Origin: an uncultured Clostridia bacterium | Lineage (GTDB): Bacteria > Bacillota > Clostridia > Christensenellales > Borkfalkiaceae | Reading direction: 5' to 3' | Length of the DNA stretch: 64,000 nt | Assembly (NCBI GenBank): GCA_947589085.1 | Contig: CANPZD010000001.1 | Span: 144,583-208,582, forward strand | In this document: one piece after another, positions 26,450-34,852 of the stretch | Position numbering within the stretch: the first letter of the stretch is position 1 | Layout of the letters: each line of letters opens with the position of its first letter | The notes under the pieces: generated by a model | Told to the model about the DNA's origin: nothing | Seen by the model: only the letters and a program-made list of their open reading frames with translations | Database searches by the model: none | Program-made: the position numbers and the translations under genes

Positions 26450-27876
26450 AATTATCGCAGCTTGCAAAAGAAATCGGAGGAACATGGATCGGAGGGGACG
26501 CGGAGATCCGCGCTCTCTGCACGGACAGCCGCGTATCCGGCGAAGGGGATCTCTTCCTGTGTTTCAGGGGTACGCAAACGGATTCTCATATATATGCCGA
26601 GCAGGCGGAAGCGCGCGGAGCGGCGGCAATCGTGTGCGAACGGAAGCTGAACGTCTCCCTGCCGCAGCTCATCGTAGAGGATTCGCGGGAAAGCATGGCG
26701 CGCGTCGCCGCGGCGTTTTACGGGCATCCGGAGCGGAAACTGAAGCTGATCGGCGTGACGGGGACCAACGGCAAGACGACGGTCTCGCACATGTTGTACT
26801 ATATTCTGCGCGCGGCGGAGAAAAAAACCGGACTGATCGGAACGCTGGGCGCGCGATATGCCGCGACCAACGTGCCGCCCGCGCTCACCACGCCCGATCC
26901 CGTCGCCCTGTTTTCCCTGCTTGCGGATATGGTTTCGGCGGGGATCGAGTTTACGGTGATGGAGGTCTCCGCGCATGCGCTTGCTCTCAAAAAGGTCGAA
27001 CCGATCCTGTTCGAAATCGCGATCTTCACGAATTTTACGCAGGATCACCTCGATTTCTTCGGCGACATGCAGAGTTACGGGGAGGCAAAAAAGCTCTTGT
27101 TTACGCCCGGGCACTGCCGGGAAGCGGTGCTCAACGGGGACGATCCGTTCTCGGAAGCGCTCAAACAGCGCGTTCCGAGTACGACTTACGGAATGGAATC
27201 CCCGGCCGATTGTTTTGCTCTGGTGGAGAGCGAAACGATCCGCGGGTTCCGCCTGCTTCTGAATCTCGAGGACGAGCTGGTGGAGGCGGAACTTCCGATG
27301 ACGGGCCGTTACAATGTTTATAATGCGCTTGCCGCGGCGACTGCGGCCAAGAAACTCGGCGTTTCCGCCGAGCATATCGCGCGCGGACTTCGGAAAACCG
27401 TTGTGGAAGGCCGTCTCGAGCGGGTGGGCAGCCTTCACGGGGGAGATATTTTCGTGGATTTTGCCCATACGCCGGACGGACTTGAAAAATCGTTGGAGGC
27501 GCTGCGGCCGCATTGCGACCGTCGGCTGATCGTCATGTTCGGTTGCGGAGGTAATCGCGATCGCGGCAAACGTCCGAAAATGGGCGCGATCGCGGCAAAA
27601 TATGCGGATTTTTCCGTCATAACTTCGGATAATCCGCGCTATGAGGAGCCGCTTGCGATCATGTCCGAGATCGCCGCGGGTTTCAGCGGCGTGTCCGACG
27701 ACTATGTGGAGATCGAAGAACGCGAGGAAGCGACCAGATATGCCGTTTCCATGCTGGAAAAGGGGGATATTCTGCTGATCGCGGGCAAAGGCGGCGAACA
27801 GGAACAGGAGATCATGGGAATAAAGTATTCGTATAACGACAAAGATGTAGTAAAATCGCTTCTGGAGAAATTGTAA
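26446..27876 (+). CDS. murE: UDP-MurNAc-L-Ala-D-Glu:meso-diaminopimelate ligase
   Basis: 476 residues. The Mur ligase signature TGTNGKTT binds ATP, and EVSAHALAL and GRYNVYNALAA are conserved. SDNPRYEEP contains the DNPR motif diagnostic of meso-DAP-adding MurE, as opposed to the lysine type. This agrees with the DapF domain encoded at the start of the window. The start overlaps the ftsI stop, and the stop overlaps the mraY start (TAATG). murF, normally next, is absent from this position. Confidence 0.96.
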   Translation: MKLSQLAKEIGGTWIGGDAEIRALCTDSRVSGEGDLFLCFRGTQTDSHIYAEQAEARGAAAIVCERKLNVSLPQLIVEDSRESMARVAAAFYGHPERKLKLIGVTGTNGKTTVSHMLYYILRAAEKKTGLIGTLGARYAATNVPPALTTPDPVALFSLLADMVSAGIEFTVMEVSAHALALKKVEPILFEIAIFTNFTQDHLDFFGDMQSYGEAKKLLFTPGHCREAVLNGDDPFSEALKQRVPSTTYGMESPADCFALVESETIRGFRLLLNLEDELVEAELPMTGRYNVYNALAAATAAKKLGVSAEHIARGLRKTVVEGRLERVGSLHGGDIFVDFAHTPDGLEKSLEALRPHCDRRLIVMFGCGGNRDRGKRPKMGAIAAKYADFSVITSDNPRYEEPLAIMSEIAAGFSGVSDDYVEIEEREEATRYAVSMLEKGDILLIAGKGGEQEQEIMGIKYSYNDKDVVKSLLEKL

Positions 27877-28823
27877 TGCGGTTGCCGCTGATCTGCCTCT
27901 TGCTCTCGTTTGCGCTCTCCGTCGTTTTTTGCGCGGCAGCGATCCCGTTGCTGAAAAAACTCGGAGCGGGGCAAAACATACTTTCCTATGTCAAAGAACA
28001 CAAAAATAAAGGGGGAACGCCGACGATGGGCGGTCTTGCCTTTATTCTTGCCGCCATGCTTTCCGCGCTGCTCCTTTGCGGCTTCGGGGACAAGCCCTTT
28101 CGGGTCGCGCTTGCGGTCGGGGTCGGATATCTTCTCGTGGGATTTTTGGACGACATGCTCAAAAAACGCCGCAAAGAAAATCTCGGCCTCAAACCCTATC
28201 AAAAGATGATCTTCCAGCTCGCCGTCGCCCTGATCGCGAGCGTGTATTGCTGTCTGGAAGGCCTCACCGTGCTTTCGCTGCCCTATTCGAAAGTGACGTT
28301 CGATATCGGCTGGGGCATGCTGCCGCTCGGCGTCTTTGTATTTGTGGCGACGGTGAATTCCGTGAATCTGACAGACGGTCTGGACGGCCTTGCCGGTTCG
28401 GTATCCGCGTTTTTCTTTCTGTTTCTCGGGATCCTCATCGCGTTTCAGGGCGGGGGAGATTCTTCCGCGCTCTGCTTCTGTCTCACGGGCGCGCTCGCGG
28501 GATATCTCATCTTCAATACTTCGCGCGCGAGCGTATTTATGGGAGATACGGGTTCGCTTTCGCTCGGGGGATTTGCCGCGAGCATTGCGCTCTTTTCCGG
28601 CAACGCGCTGGCGATCCCGATCGCGGGCGCGGCTTTCGTACTTTCAAGCATATCTGTGATTCTTCAGGTAATATACTATAAAAAAACGGGCAAACGCATC
28701 TTCAGAATGGCGCCGATCCACCACCATTTTCAGGAAAAGGGGTACGCGGAGGCAAAGATCTCCTATACGTACGCCATATTTACGGCCGTGCTCGGCGCAA
28801 CGCTGCTGCTTCCGTTTGTCTGA
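27876..28823 (+). CDS. mraY: Phospho-MurNAc-pentapeptide transferase
   Basis: 315 residues and about ten hydrophobic spans. Catalytic and structural motifs are visible: GGTPTMGGLAF, NSVNLTDGLDGLAG, FMGDTGSLSLGG and PIHHHFQEKG. MraY transfers phospho-MurNAc-pentapeptide to undecaprenyl phosphate to give lipid I. The start codon overlaps the murE stop by one base. Confidence 0.96.
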   Translation: MRLPLICLLLSFALSVVFCAAAIPLLKKLGAGQNILSYVKEHKNKGGTPTMGGLAFILAAMLSALLLCGFGDKPFRVALAVGVGYLLVGFLDDMLKKRRKENLGLKPYQKMIFQLAVALIASVYCCLEGLTVLSLPYSKVTFDIGWGMLPLGVFVFVATVNSVNLTDGLDGLAGSVSAFFFLFLGILIAFQGGGDSSALCFCLTGALAGYLIFNTSRASVFMGDTGSLSLGGFAASIALFSGNALAIPIAGAAFVLSSISVILQVIYYKKTGKRIFRMAPIHHHFQEKGYAEAKISYTYAIFTAVLGATLLLPFV

Positions 28824-28853
28824 TTCCCGTACAGCGGGAAAAAGGAGTAAAGT

Positions 28854-30275
28854 ATGTTATTTGAACGGCAGATCTTTCTCGTCGCCGGCCTGTCCCGCTC
28901 GGGCATTGCGGCTGCGGAGTACCTCGTCGGAAAGGGCGCGCAAGTTTATCTGTACGACGATGTGGACGACGAAAACGTGCGCGCCACCCAGACAAAACTC
29001 ACAAAGATCGGTTGCATTCCGATCGCCAAAAACGAATTGGATGAAAAATCCGAGCGCTGCGACGTATTGGTATTAAGTCCGGGGATCCCCGTGGATCACC
29101 CTCTGCCCGTCTCCTTCCGCCGTGCGGGGAAACGCATCATCGGCGAAGCCGAACTCGGCGCGCTTGCGCTGGCTTGCCCGTGCATTGCCGTGACGGGGAC
29201 CAACGGCAAGACGACGACCGTGACCATGCTGGAAGGGATCTTCAAAGCCGCGAATAAGAAGGCGATCGCCTGCGGAAACGTCGGCAGGCCGCTCACCTCG
29301 TGCCTCGGCGAACTCGGTTCGGACGGGGTCGCGATCGCGGAAATTTCTTCGTTCCAGTTGGAGACGCTGTATTCCCTGCGCCCGCATGTGGCGGTCGTGC
29401 TCAATGTGACGGAGGATCATCTCAACCGTCATTACACGCTGGAAAATTACATCTATCTCAAATCGAGGATCCTGAAAAACAGCGCCGAGAGCGAATTTGC
29501 CGTTTTGAACTACGATGACGCCACCGTCCGCGGGTTTGCCGAAAAGACCAAGGCGAAAGTCGTTTGGTTTTCCCTGCGCGAACGCGTTGCGGGCGGATAT
29601 CTGTCGGACGGATATTTCTGCTATCAGGGGGAGCGGGTCTGCGCGGAGACCGATCTGGCGGTAGACGGCAACCACAACCGCATGAATGCGCTTGCGGCCA
29701 TCTGCGCGGCGAAACTCTTCGGCATTCCCAACGGCGCAATCTCGGCGGCGCTGAAAAATTTCCGCGGCGTAAAGCATCGTTTGCAAAACGTGGGCGTGCT
29801 CAACGGCGTCACGTTCATCGACGATTCCAAAGCCACCAATGTGGATTCCGCCGTACAGGCGATCGGCAGCGTAAAGGGAGAAAGCGTGCTGCTGCTCGGC
29901 GGCAAGGACAAAGGCTATTCTTACGAGCCGCTCTTCGACGCCGTGAAAGGTTCGGGCGTCGTGCATGCCGTGATCTACGGCGAAAACGCATTCCGCATCC
30001 TCAATGCGGCGCTGAAACGCGGATTTACGGCCGTCACGCTTTGCCGTCCGTTCGAAATGGCCGTGCGCGTGGCCTATCTCACCGCAAGAAAAGGGCAGAA
30101 CGTGTTGCTTTCTCCGGCTTCGGCGAGTTTCGACGCGTTCAAGAGTTACGAAGAGCGCGGCGACAAGTTTGTGGAGATGCTCGGCGTGCTTCGCAGCGAA
30201 TGCGAGCGGCGCGCCCCTGAACTTTCCGAGATAGCGGAGGCGGAGGAAATCGGTGCGGCGGACGAGGTCGAATAA
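28854..30275 (+). CDS. murD: UDP-MurNAc-L-alanine:D-glutamate ligase
   Basis: 473 residues with AAGGAG 8 bases before the ATG. The N-terminal Rossmann motif VAGLSRSGIAAAEYL, ATP loop TGTNGKTTT, EISSFQLE and DDSKATNVDS identify MurD, which adds D-glutamate made by MurI. The C-terminal 25 residues are acidic and extend past the usual end; the ftsW gene begins inside this tail, with a 23-base overlap. Confidence 0.95.
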   Translation: MLFERQIFLVAGLSRSGIAAAEYLVGKGAQVYLYDDVDDENVRATQTKLTKIGCIPIAKNELDEKSERCDVLVLSPGIPVDHPLPVSFRRAGKRIIGEAELGALALACPCIAVTGTNGKTTTVTMLEGIFKAANKKAIACGNVGRPLTSCLGELGSDGVAIAEISSFQLETLYSLRPHVAVVLNVTEDHLNRHYTLENYIYLKSRILKNSAESEFAVLNYDDATVRGFAEKTKAKVVWFSLRERVAGGYLSDGYFCYQGERVCAETDLAVDGNHNRMNALAAICAAKLFGIPNGAISAALKNFRGVKHRLQNVGVLNGVTFIDDSKATNVDSAVQAIGSVKGESVLLLGGKDKGYSYEPLFDAVKGSGVVHAVIYGENAFRILNAALKRGFTAVTLCRPFEMAVRVAYLTARKGQNVLLSPASASFDAFKSYEERGDKFVEMLGVLRSECERRAPELSEIAEAEEIGAADEVE

Positions 30276-31404
30276 ACTCAGGCGGGACGCGGCGGGGAAG
30301 GGGGATCTCCTCTTTCTCGCCGCCGTTATTTTGCTCGCGGGATTCGGCCTTGTGGCCGTGTATTCCGCAAGCAGTTACAATGCGGGAGTGCAGTACGGAG
30401 ATTCCGCATATTTTTTCAAGAAACAGCTTGTCGGGTTTGTCCTCGGACTTGCCGCAATGGCGGGGATCGCGTTTCTCGATTACCGAAAGCTGCAAAAATT
30501 CGGCATACCAGCGCTGGCGGTCTCGTTGGTATTGCTCGCGCTCGTCTTTATACCCGGCGTCGGAAAGAGCAATTACGGCGCAACGCGCTGGATCGGCTTC
30601 GGCGGATTCACTATTCAGCCGTCCGAAATTGCCAAATACGGATTTATTCTGTTTACCGCGGGGTATTTTGCGAAAAATCCCGCCCGCATGCGCACGCTGA
30701 AAGGCATTCTTCCCGTGCTGGGCGCGGGGATCGCCGTCTGCGTGCTGATCATGCTGGAACCGAATATGTCGGTTACGATGTGCGTCGGCGCGATCATGAT
30801 CGGCATGATCTTTCTCGGCGGCGTCTCCAAAAAAGCGCTTGCCGTGATCTGTATTCCCGTCCTGTTTCTGGTGCCGGCGCTCATCCTTGCCGAACCGTAC
30901 CGGCTGCAGCGGCTTTCTGCGTTCGTAGATCCGTGGGCGTCTCCCAAAGAGGAAGGCTATCAGCTCATTCAATCTCTGTATGCGCTTGCAAACGGGAATT
31001 TCTTCGGGACGGGACTTTTCAAATCCCGGCAGAAATTCCGCTTTCTTCCCTTTTCGGAGAGCGATTTTATCCTCTCCGTGATCGCGGAAGAGACGGGCTT
31101 TTTCGGCGTGATCGCGCTGTTTGCGCTCATCGGATTTGTTGTATACAGGGGATTCAGGATCGCCAATGCCTGCGATAATTTTTACGGCTACATGCTTGTT
31201 TCGGGCATTACGCTCGCTTTTGCGGTGCAATCCTGCCTGAATGCGCTCGTCGTGAGCGGCTGTATTCCTCCCACGGGATTGCCGCTTCCGCTCATATCGG
31301 CTGGGAATACTTCGCTGGTCGTCACCATGTCCGGCATGGGGATCGTCTACGCCGTATCAAGGCACAACACCCGCAAAAAATTCATAGGATATACTACGAA
31401 ATAA
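30253..31404 (+). CDS. ftsW: Septal peptidoglycan polymerase of the SEDS family (FtsW)
   Basis: 383 residues from the GTG at 30253, with GGAGG at 30242-30246, inside the 3' end of murD. About ten membrane segments are predicted. SEDS signatures include GLVAVYSASSY near the first span and the C-terminal PPTGLPLPLISAGNTSLV. It should polymerise lipid II at the septum in a complex with the FtsI-type PBP of this cluster. FtsW, SpoVE and RodA are hard to tell apart by motif, and the FtsW call rests on position. A short hairpin without a T run lies between this gene and murA (about 31406-31440). Confidence 0.92.
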   Translation: MRRTRSNKLRRDAAGKGDLLFLAAVILLAGFGLVAVYSASSYNAGVQYGDSAYFFKKQLVGFVLGLAAMAGIAFLDYRKLQKFGIPALAVSLVLLALVFIPGVGKSNYGATRWIGFGGFTIQPSEIAKYGFILFTAGYFAKNPARMRTLKGILPVLGAGIAVCVLIMLEPNMSVTMCVGAIMIGMIFLGGVSKKALAVICIPVLFLVPALILAEPYRLQRLSAFVDPWASPKEEGYQLIQSLYALANGNFFGTGLFKSRQKFRFLPFSESDFILSVIAEETGFFGVIALFALIGFVVYRGFRIANACDNFYGYMLVSGITLAFAVQSCLNALVVSGCIPPTGLPLPLISAGNTSLVVTMSGMGIVYAVSRHNTRKKFIGYTTK

Positions 31405-31467
31405 AGATACGGACGCCCGGAAACGCTCGGGCTTTTCCGTATTTCCGAAATACATGAGGAGAGACCT

Positions 31468-32724
31468 ATGGATAAGTTTGTGATAGACGGCGGGAGGCGA
31501 CTCTTCGGAACGATCCGCGCACAATCCGCGAAGAATTCCGTATTGCCGCTTCTCGCCGCTTCCATTTTGACGGAACAGCGGGTGACGATCTGCGAAACGC
31601 CGATCATTTCCGACGTCACCTGCATGGCGCAGATCCTGCGCGAACTGGGGGCGAATGTGCAATTCAACGGGGAAAACGTCACCATCGACAGCGCCGATGC
31701 AAGCGAGCACCGCATTTCTTCCGCCCTGACAAAGGAACTGCGATCTTCCGTGTTTATGCTCGGTTCGCTTCTGACCCGCTTTCATCGCGCCGCCTGCGCA
31801 TATCCCGGCGGCTGCGACATCGGACTAAGGCCGATCGATCTGCATCTGAACGCCTTAAAGCGGTTGGGCGTCGAGATCGAAGAGCACGACGGATACATAT
31901 ATTGCGCCTGCGACCGACTTACGGGGGCCGAAATCGTACTCGATTTCCCGAGCGTGGGCGCGACGGAAAATATTTTGCTGGCTGCCGTGAAGGCGCAGGG
32001 AAGAACGGTCATCGAGGGCGCGGCAAAGGAACCCGAGATCGTCGATTTACAGAACTTTCTCAACAGAATGGGGGCCAAAATCGCGGGCGCGGGAACGGAT
32101 ACGATCGAAATCGAGGGCGTGGAGCGCCTCGGCGGAATCGAATACCGGCCGATGAAAGACAGGATCGAGGCCGGCACCTATCTCATCGCATGCGCCATAT
32201 GCGGCGGAGAGATCGAGGTCGAGGGCGTGCGCGGCGACTGTCTCGGATTACTTTTACATAAATTGCGTGAAAACGGTTGCAAAATCCATGTAAAAAATGA
32301 TAGAATAAGGATAGCCAGTTACGGGCGTCTCAAATGCAACCGCAAAATCGAAACGATGCCGTTTCCGGGGTTCCCGACGGATCTGCAGGCGCAGGCCACC
32401 GCACTCAACTCCGTCTGCGAGGGCTGCGCGCTGATCGTGGAAAATCTGTTTGAAACGCGCTATAAATACGTGCCCGAACTCAAAAAAATGGGCGCGGATA
32501 TCGAAGTCAACGGCAGGAACGCATTTGTACGCGGCGTGAAGTCGTTGCACGGCGCTTCCGTGACCTGCTGCGATCTTCGCGGCGGCGCGGCGCTCGTTCT
32601 TGCGGCGCTCGGCGCGGAAGGGGTTTCCGAAGTGCTCGATCTTGCCTATCTCGACAGGGGATATTCCGATTTGAGCGGACAGCTGAAAAACCTCGGCGCG
32701 GAAATCAAGCGCGTGCGCATTTGA
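31468..32724 (+). CDS. murA: UDP-N-acetylglucosamine 1-carboxyvinyltransferase
   Basis: 418 residues. SAKNSVLPLLAAS holds the substrate-binding Lys-Asn, and PGGCDIGLRPIDLHL holds the cysteine that binds fosfomycin in most homologues. It carries out the first committed step of peptidoglycan precursor synthesis, using phosphoenolpyruvate. It occupies the position where murG, murC or murB would normally stand in a dcw cluster. Gram-positive genomes often have two MurA paralogues, and I cannot say which type this is. Confidence 0.94.
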   Translation: MDKFVIDGGRRLFGTIRAQSAKNSVLPLLAASILTEQRVTICETPIISDVTCMAQILRELGANVQFNGENVTIDSADASEHRISSALTKELRSSVFMLGSLLTRFHRAACAYPGGCDIGLRPIDLHLNALKRLGVEIEEHDGYIYCACDRLTGAEIVLDFPSVGATENILLAAVKAQGRTVIEGAAKEPEIVDLQNFLNRMGAKIAGAGTDTIEIEGVERLGGIEYRPMKDRIEAGTYLIACAICGGEIEVEGVRGDCLGLLLHKLRENGCKIHVKNDRIRIASYGRLKCNRKIETMPFPGFPTDLQAQATALNSVCEGCALIVENLFETRYKYVPELKKMGADIEVNGRNAFVRGVKSLHGASVTCCDLRGGAALVLAALGAEGVSEVLDLAYLDRGYSDLSGQLKNLGAEIKRVRI

Positions 32725-32742
32725 TTCCGGAAGGAGATACCA

Positions 32743-33540
32743 ATGAAGACGAAAACGAGAGTGATTCTTTCGACGCTGATCGCGTTGCTGCTCTTGATGG
32801 CTGCGGTCGCGGCGGGACTGAACGCCGTGTTTACGGTCACTTATGTCCGCGCCGAATTTGTCACGTTTTCGGAGCAGGGCGATCGGGAGGCGGAGGAGCT
32901 TCGCGTCAAACTTGAAAAGTTCGTCGGGAAAAGCACGACGTTTCTCAAGCTCGGCGCTGTGCGCGAAACGGTAGGGGAATATCCGCATTTTACGGTTCGG
33001 TCCGTCTCGAAAAAATTCCCCTCCACGGTATGCCTCTCCGTGATCGAACGGAAGGAAGCCTATGCCTACCGGACGGCCGACGGGAAATATACGATCCTCG
33101 ATGAGGACGGACGCTTTCTCACCGGAGACAACGAGACGTACGCCAACCGGGAGGCGGGCATGAATATCTTGCTCGGCGGATTTTCGCTCTCCGTTTCCGA
33201 AACGGAGGAGGTGAGCGGTTCCTATTTCAACGAATTGCTCATTGCCGCTTCCGCGTTCCGCTCTCGGCTTTCGGATATCCGCGCAAATCTCGTTTCCGTA
33301 ACGCTCAATCCCGGTACGACGGACGGGCGGAATATTTCTTTTTTGATCGAAACCGCGGAAGGCGTAGAGATCGAGATCCGGGATCCTTCCGAAAAAATCG
33401 GAGAGAAAGCCGCTTTGGCGGCCGATCACTATCTTGCGCTCTCCGATGAACAGCGCATGTACGGCTGGCTGACGGCATACGAAACGGACGCAGGCGAACT
33501 GCGCACCCGTTATACGCAGGATTTCTCTCTGGAAAATTGA
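32743..33540 (+). CDS. divIB: Cell division protein of the FtsQ/DivIB family
   Basis: 265 residues with a short N-terminal tail, one membrane span at about 8-28, and an extracytoplasmic POTRA-like region (FVTFSEQGDREAEELRVKLEK to KKFPSTVCLSVIERKEAYAY), where the FPSTVxLxVxERxP-type motif is characteristic of FtsQ. The remaining beta domain is poorly conserved. It should connect the FtsL-like protein to the septal synthase. It is the last gene of the first dcw transcription unit, followed by a terminator. Confidence 0.85.
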   Translation: MKTKTRVILSTLIALLLLMAAVAAGLNAVFTVTYVRAEFVTFSEQGDREAEELRVKLEKFVGKSTTFLKLGAVRETVGEYPHFTVRSVSKKFPSTVCLSVIERKEAYAYRTADGKYTILDEDGRFLTGDNETYANREAGMNILLGGFSLSVSETEEVSGSYFNELLIAASAFRSRLSDIRANLVSVTLNPGTTDGRNISFLIETAEGVEIEIRDPSEKIGEKAALAADHYLALSDEQRMYGWLTAYETDAGELRTRYTQDFSLEN

Positions 33541-33553
33541 CGGCGTCAAATGC

Positions 33554-33584
33554 AAAAACACCCCCCGAGCGGCGGGTGTTTTTT
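33554..33584 (+). terminator. Rho-independent terminator after divIB
   Basis: AAAAACACCC and GGGTGTTTTT form the stem of a GC-rich hairpin ending in six T. It separates the mraZ-divIB unit from ftsAZ. Confidence 0.85.
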
Positions 33585-33614
33585 ACATATGCCGTAAAAT
33601 ATTTCCGCAATTCC

Positions 33615-33643
33615 TTGACATGGTAGCCTTGTTCTGATATAAT
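33615..33643 (+). promoter_or_regulatory. Consensus promoter of ftsA-ftsZ
   Basis: TTGACA at 33615-33620 and TATAAT at 33638-33643 have a 17-base spacer, a perfect sigma-A consensus. It follows directly after the divIB terminator, so ring-forming genes can be transcribed independently of the precursor genes. Confidence 0.85.
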
Positions 33644-33698
33644 AATTTTGTCGTACGCGCAAGCGGGCGCATAGTTTGTACAGACAGAGGAAATGCAA

Positions 33699-34850
33699 AT
33701 GGGACGCAAAAGCGTAGCGGTATTGGATATTCGTTCCTCCGAGCTGACCGTGATCGTCGGAGAAAAAGGGGTCAACAATACCTTCGTTTTCAAAGCGAGC
33801 AAAACGGAGCCGTATTACGGATATGAAGGCGGCGCTTTTTACGATGAGGGCGAGCTGAAAGAGGCCGTGCTCCGTGCGGTCGCAGCCGTCGAAAAGGCGA
33901 CCAGCGAAAGTCTCCGCGAACTCTATATCGGAGTTCCGGGCGAATTTACCGCGATGATCTCCAAAGAAGTGAACGCCGGATTTCCCAAAAAACGCAAGAT
34001 CGGCGAACGGGAGGTCGACGCGCTCATGGAGAAAGGCAAAACCGGCCTGAAAGGCTATCGGTTTATGCGGGCGACGAGCACGATCTACGTTACGGCGGAT
34101 AATCGCCGCGTCATCGATCCCGTGGGGCTGTTCTCCACTTCGCTCGACGGGGCGTTCTCCTACTTCTTCTGCAGCGAGTATTTTGCAAAAACCATGGAGG
34201 AGATCTTCGAGGGCATGAAGATCGAGCTTCGGTATCTTCCCACGGAACTTGCGATGGCGAACTATCTGGTCCCGAGCGAAACGAGAGACGAATGCGCGCT
34301 CTTTCTCGACGTCGGCTATCTTTCCTCGACGGTGAGCGTTCTCCTCGGGAACGGCGTGCTTGCGCAGGAAACTTTCTGGGTGGGGAAGGGACAGATCATT
34401 TTCCTTCTCTTGGACAGGTTCGGCCTCGGTTACGAAGAGGCGCGCGACCTGCTCGATCGGGCGAACCTCTACATGAAGGCAGGGCCGAATAAAACGGAAA
34501 TGGTTTTGCATGGCAAAACGTATGAAGTCGACCTGAGCGAAGTGACGGAAATCGTGAAAGAGGGGCTGGATCTGTTGTGCGAGAAAGTGAGCGGATTCCT
34601 CGAAAGCTACGCCGAAGTCGAGCTGGATTATAAGCCGCTCTATGTTTCCGGAGAGGGTCTTGCGGAGATGCGCGGGGCGATCGAACATGTGTCCAAGCGG
34701 CTCGGCCGTGTGTGCGAGCTGATCGCGCCCGACCTTCCTTACTACAACAAACCGTCGATGAGTTCGCGCATCGCGCTCATCGACATGGCATACGAAGATC
34801 ACCGCAAACGCGGATTCATATATCGTTTATTGAACGGATTCGGAGGTTAA
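33699..34850 (+). CDS. ftsA: FtsA-like actin-family divisome protein, divergent
   Basis: 383 residues from the ATG at 33699. A second ATG at 33693 is only 2 bases from the AGAGG and is less likely. The N-terminal VAVLDIRSSELTVIVGEKG and the central LFLDVGYLSSTVSVLLGNG fit the two phosphate loops of the actin/FtsA fold. The protein is shorter than typical FtsA (about 410-440). It ends in a basic amphipathic helix (RGFIYRLLNGFGG), as expected for the membrane-targeting sequence that tethers FtsZ. The position immediately before ftsZ supports the assignment; sequence divergence lowers certainty slightly. Confidence 0.85.
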   Translation: MGRKSVAVLDIRSSELTVIVGEKGVNNTFVFKASKTEPYYGYEGGAFYDEGELKEAVLRAVAAVEKATSESLRELYIGVPGEFTAMISKEVNAGFPKKRKIGEREVDALMEKGKTGLKGYRFMRATSTIYVTADNRRVIDPVGLFSTSLDGAFSYFFCSEYFAKTMEEIFEGMKIELRYLPTELAMANYLVPSETRDECALFLDVGYLSSTVSVLLGNGVLAQETFWVGKGQIIFLLLDRFGLGYEEARDLLDRANLYMKAGPNKTEMVLHGKTYEVDLSEVTEIVKEGLDLLCEKVSGFLESYAEVELDYKPLYVSGEGLAEMRGAIEHVSKRLGRVCELIAPDLPYYNKPSMSSRIALIDMAYEDHRKRGFIYRLLNGFGG

Positions 34851-34852
34851 GA

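Noticed and set aside
31406..31440. Terminator between ftsW and murA
   Set aside because: A hairpin is possible, but it lacks a T run and lies within an otherwise continuous operon.
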